NCBI GenBank assembly: GCA_026874595.1
Contig: CM049316.1
Location: 33,365,339 to 33,429,338, forward strand
Length of the DNA stretch: 64,000 bases
Origin: Sipunculus nudus
Taxonomy: Eukaryota; Annelida; Sipuncula; Golfingiida; Sipunculidae
Direction of reading: 5' to 3'
Shown here: piece by piece, positions 10,440 to 21,119 of the stretch
Layout: every line of letters begins with the position of its first letter
Numbering within the stretch: the stretch's first letter is position 1
The notes under the pieces: model-generated
Database searches by the model: none
What the model was told of the DNA's origin: nothing
Seen by the model: only the letters and a program-made list of their open reading frames with translations
Program-made: the position numbers and the translations under genes

Positions 10440-10971
10440 GAAAGTTCTCGGCTTGATGTGAAAAGTTATAAATAAGGGGCTGTGTTAAGAGCCGAGATAG
10501 AGATGAGAGAAATATTCCAGCGGACACAGAAGAGTGTGAGTCAGTTTGTGGACTTTTTCGGGATAATTGCGGCAGTTATAGATCTTCTTCGAATTTGTAA
10601 CGGATTTTAATAAGTCTTCAGTTTGCCTTTGGGATCACTACCCGAACTTCACTTTAGGATTACAACAAACTGAATTTGTGATTTAACTGAACAGTTATTT
10701 TCTGAGAAGATTTATGTGAACTGTTCATCTGGATTATATGCTTTAAAGGACTTTTTGTCGCTGTGACTGGTGGTATCCAGGTACTGTACACTTTATTAGT
10801 ATACTTGTATTGATTTACTGCTGTACTGTTGTTATACTGTGTAATTGTATTGATTAAGTGTATTGTAATGTGAGGATTGTTTTAAGAATAAATTATAATT
10901 ATTTGTTAACAAAAATAACCACTGACTTCTTTATTCACTCCCCTAGACATTTCACGCTGCCTAGTGTTACA
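10440..10971 (+). promoter_or_regulatory. LTR-like block: TATA box, AATAAA and a TGTTACA end (possible solo LTR)
   Basis: TATAAATA at 10,467-10,474 is followed about 420 bp later by a poly(A) signal AATAAA at 10,887-10,892. The block may end at 'ctagtgttaca' (10,961-10,971), the CA terminus expected of an LTR. This spacing fits the R-U5 part of a retrotransposon LTR. I could not identify the 5' end or a target duplication, and no gag/pol frame lies beside it. It could instead be an isolated Pol II promoter. Confidence 0.35.
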
Positions 10972-11047
10972 GAATCTGAATTTTTTTATCTCCATTACAA
11001 AATTTATGTTCGTCACGACTACGTGATCTGTTGATATTAGGTTTTCG

Positions 11048-11051
<4 letters not shown>

Positions 11052-11109
<58 letters not shown>
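11052..11109. repeat. (TA)n microsatellite
   Basis: About 29 TA units. Confidence 0.95.
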
Positions 11110-11113
<4 letters not shown>

Positions 11114-11400
11114 GATGAATGACACGTATTAACGTTTCAATTTAGAATAAAGTCAATAAGTCAAGAAAAAAGTCAAATTCAAATCATAATATTGTTAATT
11201 CTTCTCTATATTTAATTCTACGTCAAAGACTTTACTTTTTCTGGACTTATACGGCCTGACCTTTGAATAAGTGTCACGTGAAAGCCCGTCTTAAAATGTG
11301 TTTCAAACTTTATTTCTGCTCAGGCACAACATACACTACATGTACAAGCCGATTTGCTCGCGGACGGTACGGAGACATACTGTGCACAATATATGTAGTG

Positions 11401-11403
<3 letters not shown>

Positions 11404-11450
<47 letters not shown>

Positions 11451-11466
11451 ATATATATATATATAT
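11404..11466. repeat. (TA)n microsatellite with TG interruptions
   Basis: A TA run interrupted by 'gtatatatgta' near 11,439-11,450. Confidence 0.95.
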
Positions 11467-11871
11467 GTCCAAACTTTGATTACCCTCCCACGCGTGCGAG
11501 TCATCTCCCACCCTTGAAGATGAATTAACGCCATTGACTCTTTTAACAGTCATCTCTGATTAAGGATGTAAACGATTATTTACTGGTATTCTTCGCTGTG
11601 ACATTGACATAAAATATGGGTTGGTCACGTTCAAATGCAGAAAATATAAAGAAGCCTGCTACAGGGTTGGTAACTTCATTTTTAACCCGCAAACCCCTGA
11701 AAGATTGTATGTATCATTTAAATGTGTAGTTCTAGAGTAGGGGGATGTAAAATTTCGTAATTGCACTGTAACTGACTCGTTGCCAATGAAATCTATTCAA
11801 AATGAAGCTGAATGGATATATTCACGCCACCAATTCAAACGACTTACAGAAAGAAATATGCCGGGAAACCC

Positions 11872-12250
11872 AGCTTCCGTGGCTCAGAGGTAAAGCACAG
11901 GACCCAAAACCGGAAGGTCGTGAGTTCAAATCTCAGTCAAGGAGCGGTGACCGCTCTGCAGGCTTAATGGGTAGACTGTACTTCACAACCGTGTATCATT
12001 CACAAACGAGTGCGTCTTTTGGAGGTTCCTCCATGTTATGACCCTGCAATGGGGTTGGTTACCAGAACCCGAGACACTGGGTCTGCGTGACACCAGGATA
12101 TGAAATAAAATGACAGGAAGCGAGTGCTACCTACCTGTCACGTAGTCCTAAACCGACATAGAACTCTGCAGATGTAAATACTTAGCTTAAGAATTGGATC
12201 AGTCAGGATTAAAAATTGAGGAGGTCACCTACACCAAAAAAAGAAAAGAA
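11872..12250 (+). mobile_element. tRNA-derived SINE, full-length copy (family A)
   Basis: The tRNA head has an A box 'tggctcagaggtaaagcac' and a B box 'gagttcaaatctcag'. The body includes 'atgttatgaccctgcaatgg', 'gtgacaccaggata' and 'gaagcgagtgctacc', and the A-rich tail is 'accaaaaaaagaaaag'. A second copy lacking the tRNA head lies in the same orientation at 23,149-23,410, which defines the shared body and 3' end. Confidence 0.8.
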
Positions 12251-12289
12251 ATAATCGGGGTAAACCTGGCTGACAGGAGATCAAGAGCA

Positions 12290-12502
12290 AAAATAATATT
12301 TTTTTTTCTACGAAGTAAAACCTATGTCCAATTTTGTTCTGTCTCAATCGATTTGTTATCTTTTCCGAAAGATCTATCGCTTAGAAGTCATTCAGATGTC
12401 ATAGTCACTAAAACTAGGACTGAGAGATATAAGACGTCGTTTAGCCGTCTTTTTGCTACTCAAACATGGAATAAACAACCTATTTCCATCCGTCAGTCAT
12501 GA
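12290..12502 (+). mobile_element. LINE (non-LTR retrotransposon) 3' remnant: C-terminal tail of the reverse transcriptase ORF
   Basis: The reading frame ends with TSFSRLFATQTWNKQP before a stop at about 12,500. This resembles the Arg-rich, SFF...WN.LP tail at the C-terminus of many LINE ORF2 proteins (Jockey/CR1/RTE-type). Only this tail is present, directly after the SINE tail. No RT domain is visible upstream, so it is a 5'-truncated relic. The call rests on motif recognition alone. Confidence 0.5.
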
Positions 12503-12702
12503 TCTTAACAGTTTTCAAATCATATTTACCTAAACATAGGATTAACAAACCGTCTGACTGTTCCACGTTAAATGAACATATTGCACGGGAGATGACCTTT
12601 GAAACAAGTACCTAAAAACGGGATGATTTCTCTCATGGTGTACTGAAGGATGCATATAAGGATGCATTTCATATCTTTTTTTTTTGCCTTATAGAGTCGA
12701 GT

Positions 12703-12704
<2 letters not shown>

Positions 12705-12750
<46 letters not shown>

Positions 12751-12768
12751 GATGGGGGGGGGGGGGGA
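12705..12768. repeat. (GA)n microsatellite followed by a poly-G tract
   Basis: About 20 GA units to 12,746, then a run of about 14 G near 12,755-12,768. Confidence 0.95.
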
Positions 12769-13198
12769 GTGCAACACGTAGGGGATAGAAAAGGAGAGGA
12801 TATACGCTTCCGAGCAGCGGAATTCTTGCGCTTCTAAAGAAGCTACTGATTTTCCCGCTGCCTGCTTTGACTGTTTATGATGCACTTAATCACAAGGTGG
12901 CCAGTCTGCTGAAAAAAGAAACTGCTGATGTGTCTAGCAGTCAACCAAATGCCAGTCAACAAACACTCGACAGGCATTAGGCTCCGCCCAGAAACCACGA
13001 GTGGGGCCATTCACTCTGAGCCTGTAGCCTGTTCAAACGGTTGCCGGGGAGATGAGCTGTCAAAACGAAATGAACAACATTAGCTCCGTGTATTGCTCGC
13101 TTGGCTGGTAAACCGTTTTGTCTTCCAGCACAGGGTCTCATCTGATTGGACCAAAATACAGTGCTCCCCTCTGGTGTAGACATTCAGGATACGAAATT

Positions 13199-13219
13199 AA
13201 AAAAAAAAAAAAAAAAAAA
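13199..13219. repeat. Poly-A tract
   Basis: About 21 A. No retroelement body could be recognised just upstream. Confidence 0.9.
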
Positions 13220-13246
13220 CAGCGCTTACGATTTAGGTAGACTGGC

Positions 13247-13398
13247 CCAGTCCATGAAATAGTTATGACTTAATTGTTGCTTCTGACAGAGAAATAAAAC
13301 GTTCCCGCGTTGCATCGCACTTAGTATCGGTACCGCCATCTTGCGGCAACTCATATAACTAATTTTCAGCTATCTGACCCTCTTATTTCATGGACTGG
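13247..13398. mobile_element. Small inverted-repeat element (152 bp), MITE candidate
   Basis: The ends read CCAGTCCATGAAATA and TATTTCATGGACTGG, perfect inverted repeats of 15 bp around a unique core. The target duplication is unclear, so this could also be a chance palindrome, although 15 bp exact makes that unlikely. Confidence 0.5.
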
Positions 13399-15210
13399 TA
13401 ATCTTGGCTGGTTCCCGGATGGTCAGCGCCACACATCACCGCCTCGCTGAACTAAGGTCTTTTCCAGTGACGTCAGCAGTGGTCTTTCCCAGAATCTTTT
13501 TCAAAACCAACCCGGTTTATTCAGTCACCGCCTATTCCGGGCTTCCAATTGGCTACTGATATTCTCATTTAATTTGTCTTAATATTTTTAGACCGTCGCT
13601 TATGAGTTCGGCGAGACTTTAAAACACTATAACACTCAGCCTCAGTGTTAACGTTTATCGGACCACCACTTTTGAAAGTAGGCCTAATAAACTCTGGCTC
13701 AGCCAATCGGCGCGAGACATTCAGGTGCACACGCGTCGAGCGCAGTCAAAATGTACCGGCTGACCGAAAGGATCACGATTCGCGAGTCGCAATTTGATAG
13801 TTAATACACAGTTTCAGACAAATGCTGCCAGCTGCTCTTGTCATCTCGACAGAGGGAATTTTACTGGACCTGTTGGTGCAAAATTGTTGCGATAGTGTCT
13901 ATAATATGCACTTACATTTAGCCCATGGACCGTAATATTCGTTCAGCAGAGATATATCATAGGACACGAAGGTCCATGTGTGGACTATCTGAATACATGA
14001 TTTCAGTGCGGATGTTACCAAGCTGTGGGACGGCTGTTGGCGTTCTCATAGCAACGATGCCACTCGCATGAAGCGTGACGGCCTGATATGCAAATACGGG
14101 GAAATCGTGTGGTCCTCAAAGAGCCTTGTGACGCCTTAATATACAAATATCATGGATTTACCATACGGACTTTACAGGGCTTCGGTGATAAGAGCTGGCA
14201 CTGAGTTAAGTCTATCGGTACATGGAATCACGTTTTATTTTAAGCATTTTATTAGTAAACGCAAATACTAAAGCCTAGGCAGGGCTATCGATATAGGTAC
14301 TTTAGGTAGTAGGCCTATAGGTAAAGCGCTATATAAAGAGCGTAGCGAGGATAGGATACATGAGGTGACATCCAGGTTGAAATTTCTCAAATTTACCGCC
14401 TTTTCGTCTGGGGTGCTGTCAGGTGAGGACTTGTGCACAAAGGTCTTCAATACTAATATGTAACTTTAGTCGATGCAGACCTCCAAACACTCGCGATTCT
14501 TTGACATTTGACGCTTAACTGGTTAACATACTCAGGCTGCAGTCACCTGTTACATTGTTGTTGAAAGAGCTATAACGTGTAGGGACTTGCACAAAAAATC
14601 ATTTCTATTTTTCTTTTACATTATCTTTATCTCTGGATAGAGAAAAATAAATTGTGACCGGAGGCACCAAGCTAAAAATATAATTATGAACAACAAGTGA
14701 GTTATTTAAAAGGAAAGTATCTGAAATGTGCATAGTTTTGTTCACCTGCCCCCTAAATGTGACCACAAGAAGAGGCCTTAGGTACCCAAGGGACACACAC
14801 TGACAGCTGAAACCTCACCCCGACATACAAAGGCAGCTAAGCATGACATGAAACCATACCCAAATACAAAAGGGAACCACACCCATGCACTCAGTTATAC
14901 TATACGTATTGTACTACTGATAGTAAACTCAAGCTTTTTAAGGCCGAAGCAGGAGGGTCCAATCATGATAGAAATCGTTTTTTCAACCGGGCATTTTGGT
15001 AATGACGCTTCTGTGCTTTGATAAATATGGATACATCTCAATTCTGGCTCCATGAAGACGTATTACCAATAGATGTTTCATTTAAGGATGAGGGGTTAGG
15101 GGAATCTTACTCAATCTACAAACTGTTAAAGACTGTTTATGCTCTCATGACATGTTACGTATTCAATGCTAAATACCCTTTTCAGATTCCATTGAGGATA
15201 ATTGTGTATA

Positions 15211-15212
<2 letters not shown>
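13399..15212. other. Upstream region of the left P450, partly duplicated, no gene recognised
   Basis: The stretch at 13,430-14,110 is richer in G+C, with CCAAT-like 'agccaatcggcgcg' near 13,701, and could hold a promoter. I cannot tie it to a transcript, and the right copy shows no obvious match. From about 14,390 it matches 31,205 onward in the right copy ('tgacgcttaa' and 'gttaac' blocks near 14,509 and 31,321). Confidence 0.45.

Positions 15213-15262
<50 letters not shown>
15213..15262. repeat. (TA)n microsatellite
   Basis: About 25 TA units. A (TA)n(TG)n tract is at the comparable place in the right copy (32,308-32,370). Confidence 0.95.
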
Positions 15263-15264
<2 letters not shown>

Positions 15265-15540
15265 GGTGATTCGGAAAAAGTCCTAATTTATGACAAGAAT
15301 AAATTTGCATAGCGAAATTTGCTGCATCCATTGCTGGGTACTATATGAAATCCCAGGCGGTCGGTGTCAAGATCAATCGCTGCTTTTTTTTGCCTAATAA
15401 GGGTGTAACATTCTATTCCTCAGATATTTAAGGTCTAAAAAAAGGCGGGGCATCCTCCCATGTACCTGTTTCCCGGTATAAACCATAGTACAAGAAAAAG
15501 TTTTATCAGTGACACAACATGAACATGTAAGTGCACATAC

Positions 15541-15712
15541 CTTCAGTGTGTTCACGCCAAGATGTAAAAACTCCAGCAGGCATGCCTTGACAAGGATGGT
15601 CAAAACCGTGATGCGTGAAGAGCACAGGGTAGAATAAGTCATCTGGAGCAATTCCGTGACCGTGGAGAGCGAAAGTTGGTTTCCCAGTTAGTCCGTGGGC
15701 TGGAGGGACCCA
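15541..15712 (-). CDS. Candidate upstream exon (172 nt) of the left P450 or of an unrecognised gene
   Basis: The donor CTGAAG|GTATGT is conserved in the right copy (33,031). A weaker acceptor, CTTATTAG, precedes 15,712. One frame is open throughout (57 codons plus one base). It includes HGHGIAPDD, LFTHHGFDHPCQG and FTSWREHTE. Its ending phase is exactly that required by the acceptor at 9,651, giving a continuous frame into MADSFG. The frame has no ATG near its start, is not hydrophobic and matches no P450 domain I know, so it would not supply a membrane anchor. A different frame is hydrophobic but would hit TAA directly after splicing. Alternatives are a 5' UTR exon or an unrelated gene fragment. 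Confidence 0.35.
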
Positions 15713-17119
15713 CTAATAAGCTTAACCTATTTTTTCTTATTGCTATATGCCTATATGTCGATTTTAAGGATGTTAACATTGAATAAACTGGAACTCACTA
15801 CTTTTTCAGGGCTGCATTTTCACACTATAAGATATGACGATTTAGTCACCCATTTTAGGGCTAGGGGAAATTAAAATGTCCATAACTCCATCAAAATTTA
15901 ACTCAGAATAACAAAGAACCCATCGATTTATTGCATTTACCAAGCCCGTTCAGATGATATATGAAATATGCAAATAAGGTCAGTATTGGAGGAATTAGAT
16001 CAAATGGTCAAAAAAGTGGATTTATATCACACACTTGGAATGTTTTGGCTCACACATGTTGGCAAAACCATTGAAAAAAATCAAAATGGTTGATTGGGGC
16101 CATTTCAGATTTCGGGCTCTCACCGATTCCGCCCACCCTTTCACGAGGGACGACACCCTCGCTTAATGTTTTAAATAACCTTCATAGAAGAAAACCGCAG
16201 AAATCAACCTTCGAACTCCTAGGGCACGGAATTGCTCCAGATGACCCAACTAGTAAGTTATGTATTCGGACTACTGAATTTGGGCCGAAGGGATGAAGCT
16301 GCATACATTTTCTCTTTTTTCAGATAAAAGATATAATGACACAGCAAATAAAAATATTTGTCCAACGGCATCGCCGCTTCTATTTTAAAGGATTTTTTTT
16401 TTTTTTGGGGGGGGGGGGGGGGTTGTGGGGACAGGGGTGTGGGTAGATCAATGAGCAGTAAAACTTCGGTATACTATTGTAACTATTTGTGTACTATTGG
16501 TGTTTTGAAGAATTTCGAAGAATTCATTGTGCATGCAATCGACATTACTTAAAATCAAAGTAAGTTCTTTACGTCTTACATGTTTAAAAGACTTGTCAAT
16601 TAGAGAATTCTTAGAGATGCCGGTACTTTACACTGGATCTTCATGCATTTGGGAATAACATGGGAATAACATGGAAATGGCAATGAATGACTTATTACTA
16701 TGATTGTGTTCAGCATTTCTGTCTTTCTTTCGTTGTATTTTAATACACCGTATACCAATAAGTCATCGAGCATATTTCCTTGGACGGACCTGTGAATTAT
16801 GCTATTTCAGGCCTACTTAAACATTTATGCATCATGCATCATCACTTTAGGCCTGCTATTAATCCCCAACCGATTCAGATGTTTAAATTTGTAATAGTAA
16901 CAAAATGTTTCTACCACAAAAAATTAGTTTTAGGCACGTTAAACAAAATATAAAATATATTTATATATCAAAATGATATTTGATAATTATCATATAGCGA
17001 TATACCGATAATATCGCACAAGCCTACTGCTTTTCGGTTGTAAGCACAGATTATTCTATGTTTCGTAAAATCCTGGCATATTTATTAAAAGTACAAAAAG
17101 CAATCATAATATGATAAAA
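15713..17119. other. Intergenic, no gene recognised
   Basis: It holds a poly-T/poly-G junction at about 16,388-16,421. A 21-bp exact inverted match to the candidate exon above ('cacggaattgctccagatga' plus c) lies near 16,220. A short plus-strand frame there (16,090-16,296) is not convincingly coding. Confidence 0.5.
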
Positions 17120-17388
17120 GGGACATACTATGGGCTGAAGGTGTAACATAATGTTGAATTAGGCGTCACATAATGTGAATTGAATGTGTCACATAATTTT
17201 GATTGTAGGTGTCACATAATGTTGATTGTAGGCGTCACATAATGTTGATTGTAGGTGTCACATAAAGTTGATTGTATGTGTTACATAATGTTGATTGTAG
17301 GTGTCACATTATGTTGATTGTAGGCGTCACATTAAGTGAATTGAGGATGTCACATAATGTGGACTTAAGTGTCATATAATTTCTCACA
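17120..17388 (+). repeat. Minisatellite, unit about 23-24 bp
   Basis: Roughly eleven units of the type 'gttgattgtaggtgtcacat' plus 'aat', with variants ggc/ggt and occasional 'gtgaattgaatgtg'. The array ends directly against the P450 intron fragment that starts at about 17,389. Confidence 0.9.
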
Positions 17389-17500
17389 TAATTTCCCCCA
17401 AAGAAAGCATTTATCCATATATCCATTAATTATTTTTCTTTCCCATATTTACAAACCATGGCAATATCATGATAACACTGACACTATAAAGCCTTCTGGA
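17389..17500 (+). pseudogene. Inverted relic of P450 intron 2 (start of intron, opposite strand)
   Basis: The sequence 'cccaaagaaagcatttatcc' followed by a TCCAT repeat, 'caatatcatga' and 'tctggatgtcaggt' matches the first ~120 bp after the exon 2 donor of the left P450, read on the minus strand (8,090-8,205). Here it lies on the plus strand. Homology begins a few bases inside the intron, and the place of exon 2 is taken by the minisatellite. No exon survives beside it. Confidence 0.7.
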
Positions 17501-17878
17501 TGTCAGGTTTTGTGTACGAAATTTTTTTTAAAGTCATTAACTGTTGTAAATGTGTTAACAAGATAAGTATGCGCACATATTCTTTTTCCAGCTTTTAATT
17601 TTATTAAATACAGATTAACAGGATTGGCGCTCGTGATACCTAGGCCACACCAAGAGGATTACTTGTTCCTAGAACTCTTGAGAATGAACAACATGGTCGA
17701 TGTGAGCGATTTTTTTTTCTAATTAAAATCATCCGTCGAAATTACCTCAGTTCTTGAAACAGTTTATATTAACAACATCAAAATTATTCAATTAATAACA
17801 ACTTCAAGAATTTCTGTTTAGGAATTGAATCTGAACAGAAAATAGCAAAATTACCGAGAACCTTGTCCTCAATTGCAA

Positions 17879-17884
17879 TATATA

Positions 17885-17928
<44 letters not shown>

Positions 17929-17948
17929 TATATATATATATATATAAT
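17879..17948. repeat. (TA)n microsatellite
   Basis: TA run with one TTTATA and one TTAATA interruption. Confidence 0.95.
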
Positions 17949-18119
17949 AAAATATGATCCCGATAGAGATGACCTGCATTCTACTATTATTTGCCATAGT
18001 ACCCTCTAAGGGAACAACTACAAGGGAAGAAACCTACAAGAACACTAGCCCTGAGTGAGACCGTATATTAAATAATTGTTAGGATGATACATCTTAATTT
18101 ATTCATTATATACGTCTGA

Positions 18120-19950
18120 GTATGCAGATTTATTTTCCCCGGGATCCTAAAAAATCTCTAATTTATCTTTCCTCCATTCTACCCTACGTCACGGTTCACC
18201 ATCCCCAATCAATCTTTTCCCCATTCCACCCTTCGTCACGGTTCACCATCCCTAATCTATCTATTCCCCATTCTACCCTACGTCACAGTTCACCATCCCT
18301 TATCAATCTTTCCTCCCTTCTCCCCTTCGTCACGGTTCACCATCCCTAATCTATCTATTCCCCATTCTACCCTACGTCATGGTTCACCATCCCTTATCAA
18401 TCTTTCCTCCCTTCTCCCCTTCGTCACGGTTCACCATCCCTAATCTATCTATTCCCCATTCTACCCTACGTCACGGTTCACCATTTCTTATCAATCTTTC
18501 CTCCATTCTCCCCTACGTCACGGTTCACCATCCCTAATCTATCTATTCCCCATTCTACCCTACGTCACGGTTCACCATCCCTAATCTATCTATTCCCCTT
18601 TCTACACTTCGTCACGGTTCACCATCCCTTATCAATCTTTCCTCCCTTCTCCCCTTCGTCACGGTTCACCATCCCTAATCTATCTATTCCCCATTCTACC
18701 CTACGTCAAGGTTCACCATCCCTAATCTATCTATTCCCCTTTCTACACTTCGTCACGGTTCACCATCCCTAATCTATCTATTCCCCTTTCTACACTTCGT
18801 CACGGTTCACCATCCCTTATCAATCCTTCCTCCCTTCTCCCCTTCGTCACGGTTCACCATCCCTAATCTATCTATTCCCCATTCTACCCTACGTCACGGT
18901 TCACCATCCCTAATCTATCTATTCCCCCTTTCTACACTTCGTCACGGTTCACCATCCCTAATCTATCTATTCCCCTTTCTACACTTCGTCACGGTTCACC
19001 ATCCCTAATCTATCTATTCCCCTTTCTACACTTCGTCACGGTTCACCATTTCTTATCAATCTTTCCTCCATTCTCCCCTACGTCACGGTTCACCATCCCT
19101 AATCTATCTATTCCCCCTTTCTACACTTCGTCACGGTTCACCATCCCTAATCTATCTATTCCCCTTTCTACCCTACGTCACGGTTCACCATCCCTAATCT
19201 ATCTATTCCCCTTTCTACACTTCGTCACGGTTCACCATTTCTTATCAATCTTTCCTCCATTCTCCCCTACGTCACGGTTCACCATCCCTAATCTATCTAT
19301 TCCCCTTTCTACACTTCGTCACGGTTCACCATCCCTAATCTATCTATTCCCCTTTCTACACTTCGTCACGGTTCACCATTTCTTATCAATCTTTCCTCCA
19401 TTCTCCCCAATGTCACGGTTCACCATCCCTAATCTTTCTATTCCCCATTTTACCCTACGTCATGGTTTACTACCCTAATCAATCTTTCCTCCCTTTTATC
19501 CTACGTCACAGCTCACTTTCCCTAATCAATCTTTCCTCCCTTTTACCCTGCTTCACGGTTTACCATCCTTAAAATCAATCTTTCCTCCCTTTTACCCTAC
19601 GTCACCGTTTACCGTCCCTAATCAATCTTTCCTCCATTTTACCTTACGTCACGGTTTACCATCCCTAATCAATCTTTCCTCCCTTTTACCATACGTCACG
19701 GTTTACCATCCCTAATCAATCTTTCCTCCCCTTTACCCTACGTCACGGTAAACCATATATTGATCCCCGGTTCATGACTGTTAGTTTACAACCATCAAAA
19801 TATGATGGTAATATAGCATTCAAATTAATTATAAATGACTGATCTAATAGGTCCACAGGTGAATTATGACCTGTTTTGGCCCGACCAAAGCCTTGTGTTT
19901 TTATACAGGTATCACTATATGTAACATTCGCATGAAGTCCCATCCCAAGA
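18120..19950 (+). mobile_element. Long copy of the 48-bp minisatellite element (about 33 units)
   Basis: From about 18,155 to 19,750 units of 48 bp repeat: 'ctaatctatctattcccc', 'attctaccctacgtcacg', 'gttcaccatccc'. Variant units ('cttatcaatctttcctcc', 'ctttctacacttcgtc') recur in mixed order, which suggests block duplication. The right-hand units (19,430-19,750) are the most diverged. The flank at 19,765-19,865 matches the flank of the inverted short copy at 6,089-6,750. The unit is a multiple of three, so frames run through it, but they are not genes. Confidence 0.8.
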
Positions 19951-20204
19951 CGTACTCAGTTTGAATGACTAAAGATTATTAAAAATGTAATGAGAAAAAA
20001 TGAAAATAATTCTTTCTTTTTTTTGTTTTTCTTGTTTTATTTCCCTACAAAATAATTCATTCCAGTATCAGGTTTTATTAAAACGTTATGGAAAGCAATA
20101 ATGTTGACACAGCAAATGGTTATAGCAATGCTGAAATAAGAATTACAACCTTTTTTTGTATATAGTAATGTTTTGTTGAGGTCATTAAATAAACATATGT
20201 AGCA

Positions 20205-20362
20205 TTCTGTGGCATACATACACACATATATACAACACCCATACATGTGTACTTGTTCATATATGCATACGTACATACATAACATATACAGGGATACATG
20301 CAGAAACACACAGTCATACATATATACTTACATACATGCATACATATATACACATATACTTA
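20205..20362. repeat. (TACA)n-rich simple sequence
   Basis: An imperfect run of tacatacata/catatatac units. Open frames on both strands are by-products. Confidence 0.85.
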
Positions 20363-21119
20363 TAGAAATCTTTCAATTGCGTATCCCATGATAAAACAAT
20401 TCAGGATATAACTTAACTGTTTTAATGACCCCAGTAAATCATCATGAATGTTAGTCTATATTATTTTCTTGAATGTACATATTAAAAAAAGGATGAAAAT
20501 TGAGGAAAAAATACTTTCTTCATCAAAATATATAAAAGGTATAATGTGATACTTAGATAAGTTTGATATTCTCGGTGTCAGCAATAATATCCTCATTGTC
20601 ATGAGATTGGCTTTTGGTCCGGGTGAGGTGTTGGGGGGGGGGGGTGTTCAGGGGGCTTCCGTCAGTTCTCCGGTTGATTGTCCCCCTCACATATCCTCAG
20701 CAAGCAAGGCTCATGTCAGTAATGAGTACATTTTAAGACATCATTTTCCGTTCCACAAGTATGTGTGTTGATTTTTTTTACATTTTTTTCTAAAAAAATT
20801 CAATGTTATCACTCGGTCTGGCACATCAATGAATGAGGAATTGGAGAAAAACTAAAATACTGACAGGTCAGGAAGGGCCCCGCAAAAGGCCCATAGACTT
20901 CTAGTGCGGGCTAAGTGATGCTCGGAAACATAAAATAAACGACCTGATTACATGCACAGACAGATTTAACTGACCCAAAACAATATTTAAACTTCTGAAC
21001 CAAGATAAATCAGTGAGCGTCGTGTATGAAGGTGTATGAAAGAAGCATTCCCAGCAATAGAGGGATTATTACATCAGATGTATTAAACTGTAATCTTGTT
21101 TAAGAATATAAATCAGTGG
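20363..21119. other. Intergenic, no gene recognised
   Basis: Unique AT-rich sequence with a poly-G run at about 20,632-20,645. Confidence 0.5.

Larger units (their letters stand above)
1..15720 (-). repeat. Left copy of a mosaic segmental tandem duplication carrying a P450 gene
   Basis: Stretches along this interval match 25,455-33,130 in the same order and orientation. Examples are 1-250 with 25,455-25,690, exon 3 and its flanks (2,450-2,850 with 26,930-27,320), exon 2 (8,090-8,424 with 28,030-28,594), exon 1 (9,133-9,660 with 29,601-30,130), 14,390-14,570 with 31,205-31,380, 15,000-15,110 with 32,065-32,190 and 15,420-15,600 with 32,890-33,090. Between the matching blocks the left copy carries insertions absent from the right one, so it is longer. 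Non-coding flanks are shared as well as exons, so this is a genomic duplication and not a retrocopy. The left edge of the window truncates it. Confidence 0.85.

Noticed and set aside
10141-10527. 128-codon minus-strand frame ending in a Tyr-Ile run
   Set aside because: A large part is (TA)n microsatellite translation; similar frames occur at every (TA)n tract in the window.
16090-16296. 68-codon plus-strand frame sharing GHGIAPDD with the candidate exon on the other strand
   Set aside because: The shared stretch is a 21-bp inverted match only; the remainder shows no similarity and no splice context, so I do not call it a gene.
18122-18349. Frames through the 48-bp minisatellite (also 6,289-6,586)
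   Set aside because: Open only because the unit length is a multiple of three; the repeated peptide has no gene context and the copies are in opposite orientation at two loci.
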